64,000 bases of DNA from Sinomonas gamaensis. Its GTDB lineage: Bacteria > Actinomycetota > Actinomycetes > Actinomycetales > Micrococcaceae. Within the stretch, counting starts at the first letter, position 1, and each line of letters starts with the position of its first letter. The translations under genes and the position numbers were made by a program. The stretch spans positions 362,676-426,675 of the forward strand of contig NZ_SSCL01000003.1 in the NCBI RefSeq assembly GCF_005876955.1, in the 5' to 3' direction. Below the pieces are notes generated by a model. The model was given only the letters and a program-made list of their open reading frames with translations, did not search any database and was not told the DNA's origin. Below are positions 34,048 to 43,945 of the stretch, piece by piece.

Positions 34048-35031
34048 ATGACGAGCGCATACCCCCAGGACTGGCCCGCCATGGTCGTCGAAGGCCGCGT
34101 TCCCCGCGCCCTGTGGTCCGAGATCGAGGGCCTCCTGACGGCCGCCGAGGAATCGGACGGCAACCCGTCCCTCTCCGAGCAGACCACGGTCCTGATGCGC
34201 TCGCCGGAGACACGATCGGAGGAGATCCTCACGGTCGCGGTCCACGCCTTGGACGACACCTCGGGATCGTCGGCTCCGGAAGACCTGGCCGGAGTGGCCG
34301 CGATTGCCTTCCAGCCGGACGGCTCGGGCGTCGTGGAGCTCGCGGTGCACCCGACCTATCGGAACCAGGGCGTGGGCGTCCGGCTCATCGAGGCGATCAG
34401 GGAGCTCCGCGGACCGGACGGCGACCTGGAGCTGACGGCGTGGTCGCACGGCAACCATGAGGCCGCCGCCGAGCTCGCGGCGATGTATGGCTACACGCCG
34501 CTCAGGGAGCTGTGGAAGATGGTGCTCGTGAGGCACGCCGAAGGGCCTGCGCCCACCCTGCCCGAAGGCGTCCGGATCCGGACGTTCGAGCCGGGCCTCG
34601 ACGAGGAAGCATGGCTCGCGGCGAACCACGCGGCTTTCGCGCACCACCCCGAGCAGGGCGCCCTGCGGCGCAGTGACCTCGAGGCGCGGATGGCAGAGCC
34701 GTGGTTCGATCCGGAGGGGTTCTTCCTCGCTGTGGACGACGACGACAGCATCCTCGGCTTCCATTGGACGAAGGTGCACCCGGCCCACGGCGAGCACAGG
34801 GCGGTCGGCGAGGTCTACGTTGTCGGCGTCGTCCCGTCGGCGCAGGGCCGCGGGCTGGGTCTCGCCTTGACCCGGGTGGGGATCGACTACCTCCACGGCA
34901 AGGGGCTCAAGACCGTGATGCTGTACACCGACGCGGACAACGAGGCCGCCGTCGCGCTCTATCGGAAGCTCGGCTTCACCCTCTGGGACAAGGATGTGCT
35001 GTACGGTCCGGCCGCTCCGACGACTGTGTAG
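34048..35031 (+). CDS. mshD: Mycothiol synthase
   Basis: 327-aa acetyltransferase making the last step of mycothiol synthesis (acetyl transfer to Cys-GlcN-Ins). Two GNAT domains are visible: ELAVHPTYRNQGVGVRLIEA in the first and GVVPSAQGRGLGLALTRVG in the second, the second followed by YTDADNEAAVALYRKLGFT, typical of MshD. Length matches the family. ATG at 34048 is the only start that retains the N-terminal domain. Its presence identifies a mycothiol-using actinobacterium. ppk starts 39 bp downstream. Confidence 0.92.
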   Translation: MTSAYPQDWPAMVVEGRVPRALWSEIEGLLTAAEESDGNPSLSEQTTVLMRSPETRSEEILTVAVHALDDTSGSSAPEDLAGVAAIAFQPDGSGVVELAVHPTYRNQGVGVRLIEAIRELRGPDGDLELTAWSHGNHEAAAELAAMYGYTPLRELWKMVLVRHAEGPAPTLPEGVRIRTFEPGLDEEAWLAANHAAFAHHPEQGALRRSDLEARMAEPWFDPEGFFLAVDDDDSILGFHWTKVHPAHGEHRAVGEVYVVGVVPSAQGRGLGLALTRVGIDYLHGKGLKTVMLYTDADNEAAVALYRKLGFTLWDKDVLYGPAAPTTV

Positions 35032-35070
35032 GCTGGATCCGGATGACCTGAGAGCTCCTGCGGAGGAACA

Positions 35071-37368
35071 GTGACCGAAGCCCAGAACCAGAGCCCTGCA
35101 GCACTGGCGCCGCAGAACGCAGACCTTGCGGTTGCCGTGTCCACGCGGCCGGCGCCGCGACCAGACGGTGCAACACCTGTCTTCGGCTCATCCGAGGTCC
35201 CCGCATCGCGGGCCACCGAGGATCGCATCGATATTCCGCAGTTCTTGCCGAGCCCTTCCCCCGAGGGCGAGATCGGCCCCGACCGCTTCCTCGACCGCGA
35301 GCTCAGCTGGCTCGCCTTCAACGCCCGGGTCCTCGAACTCGCGGAAGACCCCGATCTGTTCCTCCTCGAGCGAGTCAACTTCCTCTCGATCTTCGCCTCG
35401 AACCTCGACGAGTTCTTCATGGTGCGCGTGGCCGGGCTCAAGCGGCGCATCGCCACCGGCCTCGCGGTTCCCTCGGCCGCCGGGCTGAGCCCGCACGAGG
35501 TCCTCGACCGGATCTCGATTGCGGCGCACGAGCTCCAAGAGCGGCATTGCCGCGTGTTCAACGAGCAGATCCGGCCGGCGCTGGCGGAGGCCAACATTCA
35601 GCTCGTGGCGTGGGACGACCTCGGAGAGAACGAGCACGAGCGACTGAGCTCGCTGTTCGCCGAACAGGTCTTCCCGATCCTCACGCCGCTTGCCGTGGAC
35701 CCGGCGCACCCCTTCCCGTACATCTCGGGCCTCTCCCTCAACCTCGCCGTGGTCGTGCGCAACCCTGTCAGCGACAAGGACCTGTTCGCACGCCTGAAGG
35801 TGCCCGACCAGCTTCCCAGGCTTATCTCCGTCGACGGCCCGCGCGCCGGGAACGTCCCCGGCCGGCTCGCCCGCTTCATCCCGCTCGAGGACCTCATCGC
35901 GGTGCACCTCGACCAGCTCTTCCCTGGGATGGAGGTCGTGGAGCACCACACGTTCCGCGTGACGCGCAATGAGGACCTCGAGGTCGAGGAAGACGACGCC
36001 GAGAACCTTCTGCAGGCTCTCGAGAAGGAACTCCTCCGGCGCCGGTTCGGCCCCCCCGTGCGCCTTGAGGTGACCACGGACATCAACCCGAATATCCGCG
36101 CGCTGCTCGTGCGGGAGCTCGGCGTCGACGAGCCCGAGGTGTACTCCCTTCCCGGGCCGCTCGACCTGCGCGGCCTCTCGGTGATCAGCAGCATCGATCG
36201 GCCGGAACTGCACTACCCGAAGCATCTCGCCCATACCTCGCGCTTCCTCAACGAGTCCGAGACCGCCAAGGCGGCCAACGTCTTCGCAGCGATGCGCCGG
36301 CGGGACATCCTCCTCCACCACCCCTACGACTCGTTCTCGACCTCGGTCCAGGCGTTCCTCGAGCAGGCTGCCGCGGACCCGAAGGTCCAGGCCATCAAGC
36401 AGACGCTGTACCGGACCTCAGGTGACTCTCCTATCGTCGACGCCCTCATCGACGCGGCCGAGGCGGGCAAGCAGGTCCTCGCGCTCGTGGAGATCAAGGC
36501 GCGATTCGATGAGCAGGCAAACATCTCGTGGGCACGCAAGCTCGAGGAGGCCGGCGTGCACGTGGTGTACGGCATCGTGGGGCTCAAGACGCACTGCAAG
36601 CTCTCCCTCGTGGTGCGCCAGGAGAACGACGGCCTGCGCCGCTACTGCCACATCGGAACGGGCAACTACCACCCCCGCACCGCCCGCTACTACGAGGACC
36701 TCGGCCTCCTCACGTGCGATGAGCAGGTCGGCGAGGACCTCTCCAAGCTCTTCAACCAGCTCTCGGGCTACGCCCCCAAGTCGACGTTCAAACGACTCCT
36801 CGTCGCCCCGCGCTCGGTGCGCTCGGGGCTCATCGACCGGATCGAGACGGAGATCAAGAACGCTCGCGCGGGGCTTCGGGCCCGCGTGGTCATCAAGGTC
36901 AACTCGATGGTGGACGAAGCCATCATCGATTCCCTCTACCGCGCCTCCCAGGCCGGGGTGAAGGTGGACATCATCGTGCGCGGCATCTGCTCGCTGCGGC
37001 CGGGTGTCCCGGGCCTGAGCGAGAACATCACGGTGCGCTCGATCCTCGGGCGGTTCCTCGAGCACTCCCGCGCGTTCGCATTCGCGAACGGCGGGAGCCC
37101 GGTGGTCTACATCGGATCGGCGGACATGATGCACCGGAATCTGGACCGGCGCGTCGAGGCCCTCGTCCAGCTTCGGAACCGCGAGGACATCAACGACCTC
37201 ATCTCGCTGTTGGACCGCTACCTCGACGACGGCACCTCGAGCTGGCACCTCGACGAGACCGGCACGTGGACGCGGCACCATCAGGATGCCGAGGGGCGCC
37301 CTCTTCAGGACATCCAGTCCTGGCTCCTGGCCTCCCGGACGCGCCAGCGCACCGTGACCATGCGGTGA
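35071..37368 (+). CDS. ppk: Polyphosphate kinase 1
   Basis: 765-aa RNA-degradosome/PPK1 family enzyme making polyphosphate from ATP reversibly. The N domain starts with [19 protein letters not shown], and the candidate phosphoacceptor His527 lies in [11 protein letters not shown]. The first about 70 residues are a Pro/Ala-rich extension. GTG at 35071 follows GCGGAGGAACA. It overlaps nothing but the mutT1-like gene starts within a few bases of its stop, an arrangement shared with mycobacteria (ppk1-mutT1). Confidence 0.95.
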   Translation: MTEAQNQSPAALAPQNADLAVAVSTRPAPRPDGATPVFGSSEVPASRATEDRIDIPQFLPSPSPEGEIGPDRFLDRELSWLAFNARVLELAEDPDLFLLERVNFLSIFASNLDEFFMVRVAGLKRRIATGLAVPSAAGLSPHEVLDRISIAAHELQERHCRVFNEQIRPALAEANIQLVAWDDLGENEHERLSSLFAEQVFPILTPLAVDPAHPFPYISGLSLNLAVVVRNPVSDKDLFARLKVPDQLPRLISVDGPRAGNVPGRLARFIPLEDLIAVHLDQLFPGMEVVEHHTFRVTRNEDLEVEEDDAENLLQALEKELLRRRFGPPVRLEVTTDINPNIRALLVRELGVDEPEVYSLPGPLDLRGLSVISSIDRPELHYPKHLAHTSRFLNESETAKAANVFAAMRRRDILLHHPYDSFSTSVQAFLEQAAADPKVQAIKQTLYRTSGDSPIVDALIDAAEAGKQVLALVEIKARFDEQANISWARKLEEAGVHVVYGIVGLKTHCKLSLVVRQENDGLRRYCHIGTGNYHPRTARYYEDLGLLTCDEQVGEDLSKLFNQLSGYAPKSTFKRLLVAPRSVRSGLIDRIETEIKNARAGLRARVVIKVNSMVDEAIIDSLYRASQAGVKVDIIVRGICSLRPGVPGLSENITVRSILGRFLEHSRAFAFANGGSPVVYIGSADMMHRNLDRRVEALVQLRNREDINDLISLLDRYLDDGTSSWHLDETGTWTRHHQDAEGRPLQDIQSWLLASRTRQRTVTMR

Positions 37369-37370
37369 CG

Positions 37371-38351
37371 ATGGCGGATCAATCCCGTCTCGACGACAAC
37401 CTCGCCGAACAGTCCGGGGAAGCTGTCGCGGTCTACGCGGCCGGTGCGATTCCGTGGAGGGTCCGGCAGGGGGTCCTGGAGGTGCTCCTGATCCACCGGC
37501 CGCGCTATGACGACTGGTCGTGGCCGAAGGGGAAGCTCGATCGAGGCGAGACGATGCCCGAATGCGCCGTGCGTGAGGTCCGCGAAGAGGTAGGTGTCGA
37601 AGGGCGGCTGGGCATCCCCCTCCCGGCCACCAGCTATCGGGTGACCGCTGGCCTCAAGCTCGTCCACTACTGGGCGCTCAAGGTGCCCAAGTCCGCCGTC
37701 GTCCGCCCTGATGGGTCCGAGGTCGACACCACGCATTGGTGCGACGTCGAAGAGGCGTCGACCCTGCTGTCCAACCCCACCGATGTCCTTCCACTCCGGT
37801 GGCTTGCCGAGGCGTACCGCCGGGGCGAACTCGACACGCGCCCGATCATCCTGCTGCGGCACGCGAAGGCCAAGCCCCGAGCCTCGTGGACCAAAGCGGA
37901 GGGCGACCGCACTCTCGCGGCGTCCGGTGTTCGCCAGGCGGCCGCCGTCGGACGCCTGCTCATGGTGTGGCGACCGGAGCGAGTGGTCACGAGCCCCTGG
38001 CGGCGATGCGTCGACACGGTCCGGCCCTACCTCTCCGCCGCCCGCGGCCAGGTCAAGGTGAGGGTCAATGACAAGCTCACCGAAGCCTCGCACTCGCGGC
38101 GGCCGGAGAAGGCGGCGGCGATCGTCCCGGCACTCTTCGACAAGCGCAAAAGCGCTGTAATCTGCACCCACCGGCCAGTGCTCCCGACACTTCTGGCGGA
38201 ATTCGCGGCGCGCTGCGAGCCTGGTGTGGAGAGCGAACTTCCGGCCGAAGATCCCTACTTGGCGCCGGGCGAGATGCTCGTCTTCCACGTGGCGGTCGAT
38301 GGCCCGGCACGGGTCATCGCGGCCGAGCAGCTGAAACCCTTCGACGACTAG
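37371..38351 (+). CDS. mutT1: NUDIX hydrolase with histidine phosphatase domain (MutT1-like)
   Basis: 326-aa two-domain protein. The N-terminal NUDIX box GKLDRGETMPECAVREVREE and the following EVG hydrolyse nucleoside diphosphate derivatives such as 8-oxo-dGTP. The C-terminal SixA-like phosphatase domain begins with IILLRHAKAK (RHG-type motif) and ends with the ICTHRPVLPTL histidine. The same domain order is found in mycobacterial MutT1. ATG at 37371 is used; GTG at 37365, overlapping the ppk stop, is also possible. It follows ppk closely and precedes thyA by 12 bp. Confidence 0.9.
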   Translation: MADQSRLDDNLAEQSGEAVAVYAAGAIPWRVRQGVLEVLLIHRPRYDDWSWPKGKLDRGETMPECAVREVREEVGVEGRLGIPLPATSYRVTAGLKLVHYWALKVPKSAVVRPDGSEVDTTHWCDVEEASTLLSNPTDVLPLRWLAEAYRRGELDTRPIILLRHAKAKPRASWTKAEGDRTLAASGVRQAAAVGRLLMVWRPERVVTSPWRRCVDTVRPYLSAARGQVKVRVNDKLTEASHSRRPEKAAAIVPALFDKRKSAVICTHRPVLPTLLAEFAARCEPGVESELPAEDPYLAPGEMLVFHVAVDGPARVIAAEQLKPFDD

Positions 38352-38363
38352 CGAGGCGAGACG

Positions 38364-39185
38364 ATGTCAATTCCGACCCCCTATGAGGATCTGCTGCGCG
38401 ACGTCTTCGACAACGGCACGTACAAGGCGGACCGCACCGGCACTGGCACGCGAAGCGTGTTCGGCCGGCAGATTCGTTTCGACTTGGCGGATGGCTTTCC
38501 CCTGATCACCACCAAGCGGGTCCATTTCAAATCCGTGGCCGTCGAATTGCTGTGGTTTCTCCGCGGCGACTCGAATGTGAACTGGCTGCAGGACCAGGGC
38601 GTGAGCATCTGGGACGAATGGGCGGACCGCGACGGCGAACTCGGGCCGGTCTACGGGGTGCAGTGGCGCTCGTGGCCCACGCCGGACGGGAAGCATATCG
38701 ACCAGATCTCACAGGTGATGGAATCCCTGCGGAGCAATCCTGATTCGCGTCGGCACATCGTCTCGGCGTGGAATGTCGCTGAGGTGTCGAAGATGGCGCT
38801 TCCCCCCTGCCACGCGTTCTTCCAGTTCTATGTGGAACCGGGACGCGACGGTGCGCCGGGAAAGCTCTCGTGCCAGCTGTACCAGCGGAGCGCCGACATG
38901 TTCCTCGGCGTCCCCTTCAACATTGCGTCCTATTCCCTCCTGACCTGCATGATGGCCGACCAGCTCGGCCTCGAGCCCGGCGAATTCATCTGGACGGGCG
39001 GTGATTGCCATATCTACAGCAATCATTTCGAGCAGGTCCGGGAGCAGCTGAGCCGGGAACCGCGGAGCTACCCGAGGCTGAAGATCAACCGCAAGCCTGA
39101 GAGCATTTTCGATTACGAATTCGGGGACTTCGAGATCCTCGACTACAACCCGCATCCCGCGATCAAGGCCCCGGTCGCCGTATGA
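38364..39185 (+). CDS. thyA: Thymidylate synthase
   Basis: 273-aa ThyA converting dUMP to dTMP with methylene-tetrahydrofolate. Motifs are [19 protein letters not shown] at the N-terminus, the nucleophile Cys in [31 protein letters not shown] and the C-terminal [13 protein letters not shown] at 38364 follows GCGAGGCGAG. Its stop overlaps the start of the dihydrofolate reductase gene by 4 nt, so the two are coupled, fitting their linked reactions. Confidence 0.97.
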   Translation: MSIPTPYEDLLRDVFDNGTYKADRTGTGTRSVFGRQIRFDLADGFPLITTKRVHFKSVAVELLWFLRGDSNVNWLQDQGVSIWDEWADRDGELGPVYGVQWRSWPTPDGKHIDQISQVMESLRSNPDSRRHIVSAWNVAEVSKMALPPCHAFFQFYVEPGRDGAPGKLSCQLYQRSADMFLGVPFNIASYSLLTCMMADQLGLEPGEFIWTGGDCHIYSNHFEQVREQLSREPRSYPRLKINRKPESIFDYEFGDFEILDYNPHPAIKAPVAV

Positions 39186-39700
39186 GCAGCGTGGGGCTGA
39201 TCTGGGCGCAGTCGAAAGAAGGCGTCATCGGGGATCACGGCGGAATGCCATGGCACGTTCCCGAGGACCTTGCCCATTTCGCGGCGGTGACGAAGGGCCA
39301 CCCTGTGGTGATGGGGCGCAAGACGTGGGACTCCATCCCGTCCAGATACCGGCCGTTCTCCGAGCGGACCAATATCGTGGTGACCCGGCAGGCCGGCTGG
39401 GAGGCGGAGGGCGCCGTCGTCGTCCATTCCCTGGACCACGCGCTCAAGGAGGCCTCCGATGCTCCCGGCGGGGAGCTCACGTGGCTCATCGGCGGGGGCG
39501 AGCTGTTCGCCCAGGCGCTCGGCAGGCCGGAGGTTGCGCGCGCGGTGGTGACCTTTCTCGATCTCGCCGTGGGCGGCGACACGTTCGCGCCGGAATTGGG
39601 GCCCGAGTGGCGTGTCGAGTCCGCCGATCCCTCTGAGGCTGGCTGGCACGAGTCGCGGACGGCCACGCGTTACCGTTTCGTCGAGTTCACGCGCGCGTGA
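39182..39700 (+). CDS. folA: Dihydrofolate reductase
   Basis: 172-aa reductase regenerating tetrahydrofolate after thymidylate synthesis. Family signatures are [27 protein letters not shown] with the substrate Glu/Asp, [12 protein letters not shown] (NADPH site), and [14 protein letters not shown] at 39182 overlaps the thyA stop by 4 nt. asd begins 24 bp later. It is the chromosomal target of trimethoprim-type inhibitors; no resistance substitution can be judged from sequence. Confidence 0.95.
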   Translation: MSSVGLIWAQSKEGVIGDHGGMPWHVPEDLAHFAAVTKGHPVVMGRKTWDSIPSRYRPFSERTNIVVTRQAGWEAEGAVVVHSLDHALKEASDAPGGELTWLIGGGELFAQALGRPEVARAVVTFLDLAVGGDTFAPELGPEWRVESADPSEAGWHESRTATRYRFVEFTRA

Positions 39701-39723
39701 ACGCTGCCCGTAAAATGGAAACC

Positions 39724-40863
39724 ATGACTTCTTCGGTGGGCTTTGTCGGCTGGCGCGGCATGGTGGGCTCTGTGCTCATGGAGCGGATGCAGGACGAGGG
39801 CGACTTCGCCTCGATCAACCCTGTGTTCTTCTCGACGTCGAACGCCGGTGGCGCTGCGCCCGCGTTTGCTGATTCCGCCGGCGGTGACCCCGGAAGGCTG
39901 CAGGATGCCTACGACGTCGAGGCGCTCGCCAAGCTGCCGATCATTGTCACCGCCCAAGGCGGCGACTACACGAAGAAGGTCCATCCGCAGCTTCGCGCCG
40001 CCGGGTGGGACGGCCTGTGGATCGACGCCGCGTCGACGCTGCGCATGAACGACGACTCGATCATCGTGCTCGACCCCGTGAACCGAAGGGTCATCGACGA
40101 GGGCCTTGCCTCGGGCGTCAAGGACTTCATCGGCGGCAACTGCACGGTCTCCTGCATGCTCATGGGCCTCGGCGGACTGTTCCGCAACAACCTCGTGGAG
40201 TGGGGCACGTCCATGACGTACCAAGCCGCTTCCGGCGGCGGTGCGCGGCACATGCGCGAGCTCCTCACCCAGTTCGGCACGCTCAACGGCGCGGTCGCGG
40301 CAGAGCTCTCGGACCCGGCGTCGGCCATCCTCGAGATCGACCGCAAGGTGCTCGCGGCCCAGCGCGGCGGCGTCGACGCCACCCAGTTCGGGGTTCCGCT
40401 CGCAGGCTCGCTCATCCCGTGGATCGACGCCGACCTCGGCAACGGCCAGTCCAAGGAAGAGTGGAAGGCCGGGGTCGAGACGAACAAGATCCTCGGGACC
40501 CAGCAGGGCGGCGCGATCGATCCCGTCATCATGGACGGCCTCTGCGTCCGGATCGGCGCCATGCGCTCGCACTCCCAGGCCCTCACCCTCAAGCTTCGCG
40601 AGGACCTCAGCGTCGCCGAGATCGAGCGGATCATCGACGCCGACAACGAGTGGGCGCACGTGGTGCCCAATGAGAAGCAGGCTTCGATGGAGCAGCTGAC
40701 CCCTGTCGCCGCGTCCGGCACGCTCGACATCCCCGTGGGCCGCATCCGGAAGCTCGAGATGGGGCCGGAGTACATCTCGGCCTTCACGGTCGGCGACCAG
40801 CTCCTCTGGGGCGCGGCCGAGCCCCTGCGCCGCATGCTGAAGATCGCGACGGGCACCCTCTAG
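39724..40863 (+). CDS. asd: Aspartate-semialdehyde dehydrogenase
   Basis: 379-aa enzyme making aspartate semialdehyde for lysine, methionine and threonine. [17 protein letters not shown] is the nucleotide-binding start and Cys140 in [10 protein letters not shown] is the catalytic residue. The N-terminal style is that of the gamma-proteobacterial (E. coli-like) Asd branch, unlike the mycobacterial type. ATG at 39724 is chosen; a GTG at 39697 overlapping the folA stop would add a non-conserved extension. It ends the plus-strand ppk-asd run. Confidence 0.94.
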   Translation: MTSSVGFVGWRGMVGSVLMERMQDEGDFASINPVFFSTSNAGGAAPAFADSAGGDPGRLQDAYDVEALAKLPIIVTAQGGDYTKKVHPQLRAAGWDGLWIDAASTLRMNDDSIIVLDPVNRRVIDEGLASGVKDFIGGNCTVSCMLMGLGGLFRNNLVEWGTSMTYQAASGGGARHMRELLTQFGTLNGAVAAELSDPASAILEIDRKVLAAQRGGVDATQFGVPLAGSLIPWIDADLGNGQSKEEWKAGVETNKILGTQQGGAIDPVIMDGLCVRIGAMRSHSQALTLKLREDLSVAEIERIIDADNEWAHVVPNEKQASMEQLTPVAASGTLDIPVGRIRKLEMGPEYISAFTVGDQLLWGAAEPLRRMLKIATGTL

Positions 40864-40874
40864 CCCTCGCGGCG

Positions 40875-41999
40875 TCAGCCCCTCCAGTACGCCTCGACGC
40901 GGGCTGCCGCCTTCTCCACAGCCGCGGCGGTCGTGGGCGGCAGCTCCTCGAACAGCTCAGGCCGGATGCGCGGCGCGGAGGGCGTCCCGCCTTTGAGCCA
41001 AGTCCCGACGGCGCGGCCGCCCACCATGATCATCGCCTTGAACACCCCGTTGATGCCCGGAATGATCCGTTCGAGGTACTCGTCCGGGATCGCCACGCTG
41101 CGGTCGGGGTAGCCGATGGCCATCTCGTCGAAGCCCGGGAGCGCCACCACGGTTCGGGCGCCGACCCTGGTGTCCAGAAGGTCCCCAGCGGCCGGGCTGC
41201 AGAACATGGTGCGCCCGTCGACGTCGACCGCCACAGCGCGCTGGGCTGCGGACTGGAAGGGGCCTTTCACCACACCGAGCGGCTGACCGAGCCACCACGC
41301 GAAGTCGCGCTCGTCCACCGGGCCGTGGGAGGCGATGTACCGGGCCGCGAGGAACTCGAGGGCCTCGTCCCCGCTCAGTCCCGGGTCAGTCGGCAGCCAT
41401 TCGTCGGCCAGACGGAACTCCTGCTGCTTCCCCCGCAGGGGCCCTTGGACGAGCACGAGCCGGTGGCTCAGGATCGAGAGCAGATGGATGCCGCGCTGGT
41501 TGCGCGTCGGCTGGCCCGCGGCCTCGAAGGCTTCGAACAGCTCGGCGCGCGTCAACCCGAGGTCGCCGCCCAAGCGCTCTTCCGCCACTTTGCGGACGAC
41601 GGCGACATCCTCCTCAGCGATCCCCAGGCCCCGATGGCGGGACGCCGCGGAGCGCATGACGCGGTCGGCGGCGAGGCGGACGAAGGTCCGGACGTCCTCG
41701 GCGGGGACCAGGAAGAGCGTGCCGCGCATGGTCCACGTGCGCACGATGGCGCCGCCAGCGAGAGCTGATGCAAGGTCTGACGCGGTAGCGGAGGGAGTCC
41801 GAACGGCAGCCGCAAGCAGCCCGGAACCGAGGTCTTGGCTCTGCAGGGCTCCCATGCGTCGGACGGCGGCCACGGGATCATCGGCAGGTCTCAAGTCCAC
41901 GGGGAGCCCGGCGCCGGGAACCAGCCCCTGTGCCGCGAGGCGGAGCCGGGCGAGGGCGTTCAGGGTGGCCTTCAGGCTCTGGTGGGCACGTCCGTCCAT
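40875..41999 (-). CDS. Winged-helix DNA-binding domain protein (HTH_42 type)
   Basis: 374-aa protein of the HTH_42/YcaQ-like family. Typical segments are RRMGALQSQDLGSGLLAAAVR, IVRTWTMRGTLFLV, LSHRLVLVQGPLRGKQQEF and the C-terminal GFDEMAIGYPDRS. YcaQ-type enzymes are DNA glycosylases that unhook crosslinks, but the members without proven activity are simply named winged-helix proteins; this one cannot be separated. ATG at 41999 is near the plus-strand end of asd. It converges with asd, 11 bp apart. Confidence 0.88.
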   Translation of the reverse strand: MDGRAHQSLKATLNALARLRLAAQGLVPGAGLPVDLRPADDPVAAVRRMGALQSQDLGSGLLAAAVRTPSATASDLASALAGGAIVRTWTMRGTLFLVPAEDVRTFVRLAADRVMRSAASRHRGLGIAEEDVAVVRKVAEERLGGDLGLTRAELFEAFEAAGQPTRNQRGIHLLSILSHRLVLVQGPLRGKQQEFRLADEWLPTDPGLSGDEALEFLAARYIASHGPVDERDFAWWLGQPLGVVKGPFQSAAQRAVAVDVDGRTMFCSPAAGDLLDTRVGARTVVALPGFDEMAIGYPDRSVAIPDEYLERIIPGINGVFKAMIMVGGRAVGTWLKGGTPSAPRIRPELFEELPPTTAAAVEKAAARVEAYWRG

Positions 42000-42059
42000 G
42001 GCTCCATCATGCCCTCAGCTGCGGACAGGATCAGTCCTGACGGTCAGGAGAAGGCCCCA

Positions 42060-43241
42060 TCAGGAAAAGACTCCAAAGCCCGTCACGTCGCGCCCGATGA
42101 GCAGCGCTTGGACGCTCTCAGTCCCTTCGTACGTGTGGATCGACTCGATGTCCATCATGTGCCGGATCACGTGGTTCTCCAACAGGATGCCGTTGCCGCC
42201 GAGCAGGTCCCTCGCGGTGGACGCGATGAGGCGTGCCTTGCGCGTGTTGTGGTATTTGGCCATCGATGCCTGGGTCGGGCGCATCCTGCCCTGGGCCTCG
42301 AGCCGCGCGAGGTGGACGCAGTGGAGCTGCATGCTCGTGAGCTCGGCCAGCATCTGCGACAGCCGGTCCTGGACGAGCTGGAATCTCACCAGGGGCTTCC
42401 CGAACTGAACGCGCTCCTGAGCGTAGTTGAGTGCAGCCTCGTACGCGGCTGTGGCGTGGCCGAGCGCAGACCACGCCACGCCGAGGCGGGTGGCCACGAG
42501 CACCCGTGAGGTGTCCTTGAAGGTCCTCGCGCCGGGCAGGAGGTTCTCGAGCGGGATCCGCACACCGTTGAGGCGAATGCGCGCCTGATGGACCGCCCGC
42601 AGGGAGCCCTTTCCCTCGATGACCTCTGCTTCGTATCCCGGGGTGTCCTGCTCGACGAGGAAGCCGCGGACGTCGCCGTCCTCGTCCCTGGCCCAGACCA
42701 CGGTGACGCCACCGGACGCGCCGTTGCCGATCCACTTCTTCTCGCCGTCGATGACCCATTCATCGCCATCGCGCCGCGCCCTGGTCTCGAGGCTCACCGA
42801 GTCGGACCCGTGATCTGGCTCCGTCAGGGCAAACGCCCCCAACTCCTCGCCACGGGCCAGGGGACCCAGCCAGCGTTCCTTCTGCTCCGGAGAGCCATGG
42901 AAGGCGATCGACCGCAGGGCCAGGCCCCCTTGGACGGCGACCACCGTGCCGAGGGACCCGTCTCCTCGCGAGATCTCCATGTTGACGAGCCCGGCAGCCA
43001 GAGGACTCATCGGCTCGAGCCCCGGCACCTCGATCCCGTCGGTGAGCAGGTTGAGCTCGCCCAGGCGCTTCACTAAGTGGACGGGGTATTCGGCCCGGTC
43101 CCAATAGTCGTTCATCTGGGGCAGGGCCTCATCGACGAACTGCCGGGCTCTCCCCCACACCTCGCGATCAGCGGGGTCGATCTCGGCGAAAACCGAGTAG
43201 TAGTCAGTGTCGAGGGCGGCGGAGACGTTGTAATCGGGCAC
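42060..43241 (-). CDS. Acyl-CoA dehydrogenase, glutaryl-CoA dehydrogenase-like
   Basis: 393-aa flavoenzyme. The FAD-binding segment is GAFALTEPDHGSDSVSLETR, the core IDGEKKWIGNG, and the catalytic base Glu372 lies in IHTYEGTESVQALLIGRDVTG, a layout typical of glutaryl-CoA dehydrogenases (decarboxylating to crotonyl-CoA). The start is GTG at 43241; it lies about 7 bp from a -10 hexamer, so the mRNA appears leaderless. It follows a TetR gene, 41 bp apart, with a palindrome between. A role in lysine/tryptophan or aromatic-acid breakdown is inferred. Confidence 0.9.
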   Translation of the reverse strand: MPDYNVSAALDTDYYSVFAEIDPADREVWGRARQFVDEALPQMNDYWDRAEYPVHLVKRLGELNLLTDGIEVPGLEPMSPLAAGLVNMEISRGDGSLGTVVAVQGGLALRSIAFHGSPEQKERWLGPLARGEELGAFALTEPDHGSDSVSLETRARRDGDEWVIDGEKKWIGNGASGGVTVVWARDEDGDVRGFLVEQDTPGYEAEVIEGKGSLRAVHQARIRLNGVRIPLENLLPGARTFKDTSRVLVATRLGVAWSALGHATAAYEAALNYAQERVQFGKPLVRFQLVQDRLSQMLAELTSMQLHCVHLARLEAQGRMRPTQASMAKYHNTRKARLIASTARDLLGGNGILLENHVIRHMMDIESIHTYEGTESVQALLIGRDVTGFGVFS

Positions 43242-43247
43242 AGGTCA

Positions 43248-43276
43248 GATTTATCTGAAACGGAGTGTCAGGTCAA
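43248..43276 (-). promoter_or_regulatory. Leaderless promoter of the acyl-CoA dehydrogenase
   Basis: TTGACC (43271-43276) and TAAATC (43248-43253) are 17 bp apart on the minus strand. The -10 ends 6 bp before the GTG at 43241, so transcription would start at the start codon itself. No ribosome-binding site precedes the GTG, which supports leaderless translation. Confidence 0.55.
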
Positions 43277-43294
43277 GTGACACTAAGTTTCAGA
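43254..43294. promoter_or_regulatory. TetR-type operator palindrome
   Basis: Outer arms TCTGAAAC (43254-43261) / GTTTCAGA (43287-43294) and inner arms AGTGTCA (43264-43270) / TGACACT (43278-43284) form a 41-bp interrupted palindrome around GGTCAAG. Only 2 of 17 paired positions fail to match. It covers the -35 and spacer of the acyl-CoA dehydrogenase promoter and includes the tetR stop codon. Confidence 0.65.
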
Positions 43295-43945
43295 AGATTC
43301 CAAGGTGTCCCGGATCCGTCTCGCGATCTCCACTGGGGCGGCCGAGCGCGGGAAGACGGCGACCACCACGTCCTCCCCCGCCTCGCCGGGGAGGACGCGG
43401 AAGAGACGGCGGACCACATCAAGCTCGCGCCGCAGGCGCTCGCCGTCCATGCCCGCTTCTCCCCGCATGAGCTCGCGCAGGCAGTAGTTGTGGGTAGCCA
43501 CAACCGTCGCCGCGAACCGCACGGCATCGAGCGGGGCGAGACCCGGAATGGCCGAAAGGAGGTACCGCTCGAAGAGCCCCTCGTAGCGGAACGTGGTGAC
43601 GAGCTCCTTCTCGCGCAGCCCGGGCTCCCGGTTCACGACCTGATAGCGCAGCTGTGCCAGATCCCGCTCCTCCCCGAAGTGCGCGAACACGAGCTCCGCG
43701 GCACGGCACACTGCTTCCCACGGATCCGGGTGATCGGCGTCGAGAAACGCCCCGGCCTCCTCGAGCAGCGCGTCATGGTCGGCGAAGACCACGTCTTCCT
43801 TCGAGCGGAACTGACGGAAGAAGGTGCTCCGCGAGAGCCCGGCTGCCGCCGCGATCTGCTCGGCGCTCGTCGCCTCGTAGCCTTGCTCCGCATAGAGCCG
43901 CACCGCCGCTGCGGCCACGTCGTGACGGAACTGCGGCTGGCTCAC
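43283..43945 (-). CDS. TetR-family transcriptional regulator
   Basis: 220-aa regulator. The N-terminal helix-turn-helix (AVRLYAEQGYEATSAEQIAA, then AGLSRSTFFRQFRSKEDV) is typical of TetR. The C-terminal ligand-binding domain is not recognisable at the family level. ATG at 43945 overlaps the murB stop by 4 nt. The downstream acyl-CoA dehydrogenase and the palindrome at its promoter suggest an acyl-CoA-responsive repressor, as with other fatty-acid-related TetR proteins; this is inference. Confidence 0.9.
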   Translation of the reverse strand: MSQPQFRHDVAAAAVRLYAEQGYEATSAEQIAAAAGLSRSTFFRQFRSKEDVVFADHDALLEEAGAFLDADHPDPWEAVCRAAELVFAHFGEERDLAQLRYQVVNREPGLREKELVTTFRYEGLFERYLLSAIPGLAPLDAVRFAATVVATHNYCLRELMRGEAGMDGERLRRELDVVRRLFRVLPGEAGEDVVVAVFPRSAAPVEIARRIRDTLESSET

